NCBI GenBank assembly: GCA_014860005.1
Contig: JACZKP010000067.1
Coordinates: 1-15,575, forward strand
Source of the DNA: Verrucomicrobiota bacterium
GTDB taxonomy: Bacteria > Verrucomicrobiota > Verrucomicrobiae > Limisphaerales > UBA11358
Reading direction: 5' to 3'
Length of the DNA: 15,575 nucleotides
The first letter of the stretch is position 1, and each line of letters opens with the position of its first letter. Below the pieces are notes generated by a model. That model had not been told where the DNA came from and did not search any database. It saw only the letters and a list, made by a program, of their open reading frames with translations. Of the stretch, positions 6,692 through 13,900 are shown piece by piece. A program made the translations under genes and the position numbers.

Positions 6692-9556
6692 ATGAATACA
6701 ACCCAACTGGCATTGGCCTGCACCTTCGCACTGGCGCTCTCGTTTCCGTCGGCCTCGGCGACCGAGCGATTTGTTTCACCGGCAGGCGGACACATACCAC
6801 CGTTCAATACTTGGACAGACGCTGCCACAAATATCCAGGCAGCCATAGATGCCTCGGTTGAGGGAGATGTGATTTGGGTGACCAACGGCCTTTATGCGAC
6901 CGGCGGCAAGGTCATGGCCGGCGATTTAACCAACCGGGTGGCCTTGGACAAGGCGCTCACGGTGCGCAGCGTCAACGGGCCGGCAGTCACAATCATACAA
7001 GGCGAATGGGATCCAATTACGACGAATGGTCCGGCAGCGGTGCGAGGTGCCTGGCTGACGAACGGGGCGATATTGAGCGGTTTCACACTGACAGGCGGCG
7101 CCACTCGGGACAGCGGCGATACCTTCACTTTGCGGTCAGGAGGGGGAGTGTGGTCCGCTTCTACCGGGGCCAGTGTGCAAGATTGTTTCATTGTGGGAAA
7201 CAGCGCTCGCATAGCCGGTGCCGGAGCGTACCAGGGTTTCCTCGACAGGTGTGTGATTTCCAATAACGCCAGCGGGAACTATGGTGGCGGGGCCGCATCC
7301 AGCGCGCTCCTCAATAGCTACATCGCGTATAATCGTGCCGAGGGTGGCGCCGGCGTACGGGGTTCGATGCTCACCAATTGTGCCGTCATCCGGAATTCCG
7401 CGGATTTCTCGGGCGGCGGAGCCTCTCAGAGCCTGCTGGTTAACTGCACGCTCACCGGGAACTCTGCTCGTAGTGGTGCGGGAGCACAGTGGGGCGGCGG
7501 GGGTGGGTTGATCGTCAACAGCGTCCTGTGGGACAATATTGCGACCCTCACCGGCTTGCCGGACAATCACTCCGGCTACCTGGGTGTGAATGTCAGCCAC
7601 ACTTGCACCACGCCGCTGCTCGCTGGCACAGGGAACATCTCTGCCAATCCGCAGTTGCTGCCGGACGGAGTGCATTTGACCGAAACCTCACCTTGCCGTG
7701 GTGCGGGTAATCCCGCTCATACCACGGGCACGGATATTGACGGCCAGAGCTGGGAGAATCCGCCCGCCATCGGATGTGATGAATGGCGACCACAGCCGTT
7801 GATGGTCGCTGACCCGCAGCCAAGATTGGCCGTCGGCAACGGGCAAGCCAGAATCACGGCCGCGGCGGCAGGACTTGAACCCCTCCAGTGGCAATGGACC
7901 AAGGACGGTATGCCACTGGAGGATGGGGTGCGCTATACCTCCGCCAACACCGCAAGCCTCCTGATCAATCAATTCGGTGTGGAGGATGCCGGCGCCTATC
8001 AGGTCGTGGCCAGCAATGCCTACGGAATGGCCACCAGCCAGGTGGTGCAAGTGGGTATTGCCTGCGTGGATGGAGCGAGCTTGACTCCCGCCCCACCTTA
8101 TTCGAGTTGGGAATCGGCCGCCGCCAATATTCAGGATGCAGTGGATGTGGCCGGGCCGACGGATGTGGTGCTGGTGACAAATGGCATTTACGCGACCGGA
8201 GGTCGGGTCATGCTCGGAGATTTGACCAATCGCGTGGTGGTGGACAAACCGCTGCTGGTCATGAGCGTGAACGGTCCCGAAGTTACAATCATTCAGGGAC
8301 AATGGGATCCCGTGGACAAGGTCGGCCCTGCCGCCGCGCGTTGCGTCTGGTTGGAGAACGGAGCGGCGCTGAGTGGCTTTACGCTGCGGGACGGCGCAAC
8401 CAGTGCCAGTCAAGGCAGTGGGGTACTGGATACCAGTGGCGGAGGCGTGCGCTGTGCATCCACCAACGCCGTATTGGCCAACTGCGTGATCACCAACTGC
8501 TATGCCAGCCTTTATGGCGGGGGAGCGATGGGCGGTACGCTGAGTCACTGTAAAGTGGTTGGCAATACTTCCTTGGGGAGCGGAGGTGGCGCGTATGGTA
8601 GTTTGGTCGTCAACTCTGAACTCATCGCCAACCGCGCAGGAGGCGGTGGCGGGGGCCTTGCTTTTGGCTGGCTCCACAATTCCGCAATAACGGGCAACTT
8701 CGCCGGCGGAACCGGTGGTGGTGTTAACAATGCGCGTCTGGTCAATTGCACTTTGCTGGGGAACACCGCCGGTTTATCCGGCGGGGGCGCGGCATCGAGT
8801 GCCATGACCAATTGTATTGCCTTTTTCAACACGGCGTCCGCGTTTCCAAATGTTTACGTAACAGTTCTCTACTATTCCTGCACAACGCCGCTGGCCTCCG
8901 GTCCCGGCAATATCGCCGACGATCCTGAGTTCGTTGATGGATTCCACCTGGCGCCTTCCTCGCCCTGCCGCGGAACGGGAAATGCCCTGGTTGCGACCGG
9001 CACAGATTTGGAAGGCGAGCCGTGGGCCAACCCACCTTCAATGGGCTGCGACGAGGTGTGGGAATCGGGCATGGTCGGCCCACTCGCGGTCGGCCTTACC
9101 GCAGGCTATTCGGAAGTGGCAGCCTACGGTGCCATGCCGCTGTACGGTCAGGTCGAGGGGCGTGCCTCACGCTTGGAGTGGTCGTTTGGCGAGGGTTTGG
9201 TTTTTACCAACCTGAGCTATGTGACATCACACGTATGGACAAACGCCGGCGAGTATCAGGTAACGTTCACGGCGTACAACGCGGACAATGCCGGCGGCGC
9301 CACCACCAATCTGGTGGTGCATGTCGTGCCGCTGGTGCCGCCACCATTGACTGCGGAAGGGCTTAACGGAACCAACTTCAGCCTGTCGTTTCCCGGGCAG
9401 TCGGGGGTTACTTACCTGATCGAGCAAACGACCAATCTTGTGCCGCCCGTGACGTGGCAGACGGTGCGAACGATCCTGAGCACCGGTGCCCTGATGCAGG
9501 TGATGGACCCCCGGGCAACCAACGCGATGAGGTTCTATCGCGTGCGGACGCCGTAA
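6692..9556 (+). CDS. Secreted two-module beta-helix/Ig-like/PKD protein (paralogue B)
   Basis: This exported protein of 954 residues starts with an ATG preceded 8 nt earlier by AAGGAG. A Sec signal peptide covers residues 1-23 (cleavage after SASA). Beta-helix module 1 ends near residue 365 with DIDGQSWENPPAIGCDEW. An Ig-like domain lies at about 370-458 (QWTKDG, DAGAYQVVASNAYG). Module 2 ends near residue 789 with PPSMGCDEV, followed by a PKD-like domain (about 793-885, WSFGEG) and a C-terminal domain ending FYRVRTP. The order matches paralogue A with one module plus one Ig-like domain fewer. Coils repeat a GGG turn followed by an Asn-Cys pair and a hydrophobic-Asn ending, resembling the GGA(I/L/V)/FxxN repeats of chlamydial polymorphic membrane proteins. 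The role is probably surface-exposed or released; no enzymatic motif was found. The 86 bp upstream of the start hold nothing else recognisable. Confidence 0.9.
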   Translation: MNTTQLALACTFALALSFPSASATERFVSPAGGHIPPFNTWTDAATNIQAAIDASVEGDVIWVTNGLYATGGKVMAGDLTNRVALDKALTVRSVNGPAVTIIQGEWDPITTNGPAAVRGAWLTNGAILSGFTLTGGATRDSGDTFTLRSGGGVWSASTGASVQDCFIVGNSARIAGAGAYQGFLDRCVISNNASGNYGGGAASSALLNSYIAYNRAEGGAGVRGSMLTNCAVIRNSADFSGGGASQSLLVNCTLTGNSARSGAGAQWGGGGGLIVNSVLWDNIATLTGLPDNHSGYLGVNVSHTCTTPLLAGTGNISANPQLLPDGVHLTETSPCRGAGNPAHTTGTDIDGQSWENPPAIGCDEWRPQPLMVADPQPRLAVGNGQARITAAAAGLEPLQWQWTKDGMPLEDGVRYTSANTASLLINQFGVEDAGAYQVVASNAYGMATSQVVQVGIACVDGASLTPAPPYSSWESAAANIQDAVDVAGPTDVVLVTNGIYATGGRVMLGDLTNRVVVDKPLLVMSVNGPEVTIIQGQWDPVDKVGPAAARCVWLENGAALSGFTLRDGATSASQGSGVLDTSGGGVRCASTNAVLANCVITNCYASLYGGGAMGGTLSHCKVVGNTSLGSGGGAYGSLVVNSELIANRAGGGGGGLAFGWLHNSAITGNFAGGTGGGVNNARLVNCTLLGNTAGLSGGGAASSAMTNCIAFFNTASAFPNVYVTVLYYSCTTPLASGPGNIADDPEFVDGFHLAPSSPCRGTGNALVATGTDLEGEPWANPPSMGCDEVWESGMVGPLAVGLTAGYSEVAAYGAMPLYGQVEGRASRLEWSFGEGLVFTNLSYVTSHVWTNAGEYQVTFTAYNADNAGGATTNLVVHVVPLVPPPLTAEGLNGTNFSLSFPGQSGVTYLIEQTTNLVPPVTWQTVRTILSTGALMQVMDPRATNAMRFYRVRTP
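6841..6978 (+). repeat. 138-bp block shared with paralogue A (copy 2)
   Basis: This is the partner of 2694-2831, about 95% identical in DNA and in the same reading frame and domain position. Six of the seven differences fall in one 13-bp cluster and the seventh lies near the 3' end, so both long flanks of the cluster are identical. That pattern suggests recent sequence exchange rather than slow parallel conservation. Confidence 0.9.
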
Positions 9557-9686
9557 ATCACCAAGCCCAGGTTGCCGGTGGCGATTTGTATGACCATCCA
9601 CACAGGTCTTCGGTCTGCCGTCCGTGCGTTGCGATGCATCCAAATATTGTCGGAGTGGTCTTGGTAAAGGAATTCCTTGGATTCGC

Positions 9687-10484
9687 TCAAGCCGCAACCG
9701 CGGCATGGGCGAGGACGGATTCCTCCAGGTTCAACAGATCCGCAATCGACTTCAAGATGCCGCTGGGTTGATACGGATAGCGCGCCACGTCCTCGCGTTT
9801 CGTTGAACCGGTCAAAACCAAATAGGCCGGGATGCCCAGTTCCACTGCGCCGCGAATGTCCGTTTCCATTGTGTCCCCGATCATCACGGTTTCATCTGTG
9901 CGCAAGCCGAGCCGTTTCCGCGCCATGACGAACATGAAAGGATTCGGCTTGCCGAGACAGTAGGCCTGGGTGTTGGTGGCGCTTTCGAGCAATGCCACCA
10001 GCGCGCCGGTGCCGGGCCGCGGACCGGCATCGGTGGGACACCACGTATCGGGATTGGTGGCCACGAGCCGGCTGCCTTTGGCCAGCAGGCGCATCGCTTT
10101 CTCCATCAATTCAAAACTCAACACCCGCCCTTCGCCCACCACCACAAAGTCCGGCTTGATGGAATCGAACGCGATGCCCACTTCCTGCAACGCGATGATC
10201 AAGCCGCCTTCCCCGATGACGAACGCGCTGCTGGTCGGCTGCTGCCGCACCAAAAAATCCGCGGTGCAATGCGCAGCGGTGTAAAAGTTCTTCCAGGAAA
10301 CTTTTAGTCCATAGTGGCTGAATTTCGCCACGAGGTCCTTGGGCGAACGTTCGGAGTTGTTCGTGAGAAAAAGAAATGGCGTGCCGGTACGCTGCAATTG
10401 TTGAATGAACTCCACCGCGCCGGGGATCATGGTGGAGCCCCGGTAAATCACGCCGTCCATGTCTATCAAGTAGCCTTTACTCAT
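9687..10484 (-). CDS. HAD-superfamily hydrolase, subclass IIA (NagD-like)
   Basis: This is a cytoplasmic Mg-dependent phosphatase of 265 residues from the ATG at 10484. That start sits just before the first HAD motif and has an AGGA about 10 nt upstream; an upstream extension to 10547 is unlikely. Motif I is DMDGVIYRG, with the nucleophile Asp8 and the acid/base Asp10. Motif II is TNNS (42-45). The C2-type cap lies between about 75 and 175, and the GKPNPFMF segment supplies Lys180. Motif IV is IGDTMETD, with Asp205 and Asp210 binding metal. Length and motif order match NagD, p-nitrophenylphosphatase and phosphoglycolate phosphatase relatives, so the substrate (nucleotide monophosphate, phosphoglycolate or another small phosphate ester) cannot be told from sequence. 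It converges on paralogue B, with 130 bp between stops, and is divergent from the mfd remnant. Confidence 0.93.
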   Translation of the reverse strand: MSKGYLIDMDGVIYRGSTMIPGAVEFIQQLQRTGTPFLFLTNNSERSPKDLVAKFSHYGLKVSWKNFYTAAHCTADFLVRQQPTSSAFVIGEGGLIIALQEVGIAFDSIKPDFVVVGEGRVLSFELMEKAMRLLAKGSRLVATNPDTWCPTDAGPRPGTGALVALLESATNTQAYCLGKPNPFMFVMARKRLGLRTDETVMIGDTMETDIRGAVELGIPAYLVLTGSTKREDVARYPYQPSGILKSIADLLNLEESVLAHAAVAA

Positions 10485-10601
10485 TCCCTGATTCCTAGCA
10501 GACGCTGTTCCAGCGGTGCGATGGCGGGAAGACGGAAACCTTCGCACGCGGGCGGTGCTGGTGCTTGACGCCCAGCCCGGTCACTGCGATGGTCCGCACG
10601 C

Positions 10602-10802
10602 TTGGCGCAGGAATTCCAAGTCTTGGCGGCAGGCCGTTTGTTCGCCCGGGTCGCTGAAACTCCCGCCGTGCAATCCCTTGCCCGGCGACTGGAGTCGGGT
10701 GGCGCCTTGTCCTGTCCGGGCGTCCCAACGGCAGCCCAGCCATTCTTCACGGCGTTGTTGCGACATCTTTTTCCCGACCGCCCCATCGTCGTCGTCACCG
10801 AC
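10602..10802 (+). pseudogene. mfd: Probable truncated N-terminus of transcription-repair coupling factor
   Basis: Read from a TTG at 10602, these 67 codons look like the start of Mfd: VQSLARRLESGG, then LSCPGVPTAAQPFFTALL and RLFP-like HLFPDRPIVVVTD. In Mfd this segment begins the UvrB-like N-terminal region and is normally followed by a segment of the type GLKxQESFQQD. Here the family-like sequence stops at VVVTD, and the remaining frame to 10943 (KQRSWVVATRLQ onward) is unlike it. None of the helicase or RNA-polymerase-interaction domains follow, so it would be a dead fragment of a protein normally over 1,000 residues long. The identification rests on memory of family style, without alignment. 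A full mfd may exist elsewhere. The break lies about 130 bp before the end of the convergent giant gene. Confidence 0.4.
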
Positions 10803-10929
10803 AAACAACGTTCTTGGGTCGTCGCCACGCGGTTGCAGGTCGCCTTCCGGGATTCGTTCCGCACGCAGACTCCTGCAGCGGGAACAGCGCCCGTACCAGG
10901 ACCGCGCACGTCGGCAGTTCGCACGCGGG

Positions 10930-13900
10930 TCACGGCGGGGTGATGGCCAGCCGATAGAACCGCAGGTTGCCAGCAGCGGGTTCCTCGATGTTCATTGTCG
11001 TTCCATCACCGACGATGAGGGCGACTAGCGGCTCCCAACCCGGAGCGCCCAGGTTGGTCTTGAATTGCATCTGGTATTTCCACCCGAGTTTGGTCGCCCA
11101 AGCGATGCGTAGTTTGCCCCCCGTCACGAGGGTGGTCTCCAGACGAGTCGTCCCGGAGTCCGCGATGGTCACCTGGTAATCTTCGACTTTGCCATCGGGC
11201 GCAGGACCGTAAAACGACAGGCCCGGTACGGTGCTGAATCGAAAACGGGCGTAGGTGATTCCGGGCACAGCGGCGGCGGGAATCGGCACTTGAAGCACGT
11301 TGAAACCCGCCGACAATGCGACGTTTTGAATGACGTGCTCCTCGGGTTGGGCGAAATCTCCGTTGGCATTCAGATCAATCCAGCCGTTGAGATAACCGGC
11401 AACTGAAGCCTGCACCCGGATCTCGGAGAGCGGCGTGCCGTAGCGAAGCGGGCCCAGGAACTCCACGCCGTCTTCGTCATTCAAATTGTCCGCGTCGTCG
11501 CCCGAGGCATTCAGCGGATTGATGACCGCATCAGACTCTCCGTCAATCAAAGCTCCGAGGCGAATGGCTGGGTTAACGAGGTGGCGCGCTCCGTTTGCTG
11601 CCAATGTGGTGCGATGCTGGAGACCGGGTGCGTCGCCAAAATCAGCGAGCGGCGCGGATTGCACGGTGGCGCAGGCGGAAAATTCCGAGGTATCGCCGGT
11701 CAATCTGTTGATGGCAATCGCGGTGACACACTCACCCGCGCCGAGGCCGGGCAAAGGCATCGTGAAACGCGCGCGACCCTGGCTATCAGTCGTAAATAAT
11801 ACCTCATCATCCCACGTCTCGCCTTCCCCGAAGCCGGAAGGATCCGCCGAGCTGTTGATGTAAAATTCGATCCGGAACGGTGTGTTCGGGGTGCTCCGCA
11901 GATGCACGAACATCGCCTGGAGCACGCCGCCATAGAGCGTAAGTTCCGGGAAGTTCTGCAAACGGTTGGGGCCGGTGTCGGCATCGTCCGGGTCATTCGG
12001 CGTGGGGCCGTCGCCGCCAAGATCAATGCCCAACAGTCCATTGCTGAAAATCGAATTGGCGGTGATTTCGTTTTGATCGCCGCGCACTGCGTGCGGGACC
12101 GCTACGCCCGCACCTGAATTGTGAGCGATCAAATTTTGGGAACCGATAAGGTTGCCGCTGGCCGCCAGGATCCGGATGCCATCGCCGCCGTTCCCGGCGG
12201 GTGCATCATTCCCGTTTACGCCGATCCGGTTGCGGGTGATCCGATGACCGGCGTTGTCCTGGCCAACCCCGGGCGTGCCATCAATCAGAATTCCGTGCCC
12301 TCCGTTGCCGCTGATGACATTGCCCAACGGGGCAAGTCCGACCAGCGGGGCAGCTCCGCCGACAAAGGCATTGCGCGCGCCTTCAAGCCGGATGCCATTG
12401 GCGCCGTTTCCGAGGGCAAGCACTCCCGGAGCGTTCAGGCCGACGGTGTTTCGGTGAATTCGGTTGCCATCCGAGCCGACGCCCTTGATGTGAATGCCGT
12501 CCGTGAGATTGCCGGAAATAAGATTCGCGGTTTCGGGGTCGGGCCCGCCAATGAGGTTGCCGGGAGTTTCCACCAGTGAAATTCCCGCGTTATTGGCCAA
12601 GGCGCCCAGGCCGGTGGTATTGACGCCAATGCGGTTGCCCTGAATCAGATTCTCGGAAGCGACGTTCGCCGGCTCGGCGGGCGGGGATTCAATCAGGATT
12701 CCCGACAGAAAGTTTCCCGAGATGAGATTGCCCAGAGCAGCAACCCCCAGATTACCCAAGCCAGCCGGGCTACCTCCAATGACGTTGTTACGCCCGCCGC
12801 GAATATGAATGCCATGAAGACGGTTGGGAATGGCTGCCATGCCGGCGGCATTGACCCCGATTGAGTTCGCTTCGATCTGGTTGAACCTGGCCCCGGCGCC
12901 CATCAGCAGAATTCCACTCTCGTGGTTTCCCGAAATGAGGTTGCGCAGTTTTACGTCGCTGCCTCCAATCAGATTGTTTTGGCGGTGCAGCAAAACGCCG
13001 TTGCGAACGTTGCCCACGAGGAGACTGCCGCCCGGAGAGGTTCCAAGAATGTTGCCCTCGATGCGGTTTTCGTCCGTGTGACTCTCGATCCCGTTGAAGC
13101 TGTTTCCAGAAATGATATTGCCCGGCGGCGATCCCGGAGTAGCAGTAGCCCCGCCGATGCGAATACCCTTCGCGTCGGAAATCAGAATCCCGTTGCGGCG
13201 ATTGGGAATGGCCGCGTTCGCGGCGGCGTTGAGACCAATGATATTGCCTTCGATTCGATTGCGCACCGTGCCGGCACCCTGGATCTGAATTCCTTGAAGA
13301 TTCCCCGAGATGACGTTGCGGGAGGCAATCGTCGGGCCGCCGATGACATTGCCGGAAGCCCCGCCGAACAGGCGGACGCCATCGGCAGCGGTGGGATTGG
13401 CCGGACTGGCGGCGCCGGTTTTATCGGTGCCGATGTAGTTTCCCAGCACGCGATTGTTGCTAGATCCAGCGCCCTCGATGGTGATGTTTGCTCCGCCCGT
13501 TCCGGCCTTGCCGTTGCCCGTAATGACGTTACGGACGGCGCTGTTCAGGCCGCCGATGACGTTGTTGGTGGAATTGAGGATGTGAATGCCGGACTCGCTT
13601 GCGCCCGCGAGAGTCACTCCATCGGTGCGCAGGCCAATGAAATTCGCTTCGATCACATTACCTCCTCTTCCTTGAATGAAGACGCCGTCCTTGCCGAAAT
13701 TGACGATCGCCAGACCGCGGATGGCAGTGTCGCCCGCCAGCAGATTAAAACCGTTGAGCGGATTCTGCCCCAGCGCGGTTCCGTTCACTTCCACGACCGG
13801 ATTGCCCGGGGAATATCCCGGTTGGCTGGTGGCATCAATGGCAGTTGGCAGGACAATGTCAGGTAAAGCAGTGGCTGGAGTGATCACGTGCGGACCAGCG

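Noticed and set aside
7688..8677. A 329-codon minus-strand frame antisense to paralogue B
   Set aside because: It is fully covered by the plus-strand gene, which has a signal peptide and clear domains. The antisense product is His/Arg/Gly-rich shadow sequence.
9667..9678. Perfect palindrome AAGGAATTCCTT between the convergent stops of paralogue B and the HAD gene
   Set aside because: Arms are only 6 bp with no loop, no GC-rich stem and no T-run, so it is not a convincing terminator. Short palindromes of this size occur by chance.
10565..10596. TTGACG with a GATGGT 17 bp downstream, considered as a promoter for the mfd-like fragment
   Set aside because: The -10 match is poor in a GC-rich region, and the -35 hexamer overlaps the stop codon that closes the same frame. 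Not strong enough to annotate.
10481..10933. A 150-codon minus-strand frame between the HAD gene and the giant gene
   Set aside because: Low-complexity Arg/Ala-rich protein with no domain. It overlaps the mfd-like plus-strand frame, which has more family-like sequence.
12922..13866. A long plus-strand frame of 314 codons antisense to the giant gene
   Set aside because: It lies wholly inside the minus-strand giant gene, where the regular coil repeats and high GC keep the antisense frame free of stops. Its protein has no family features.
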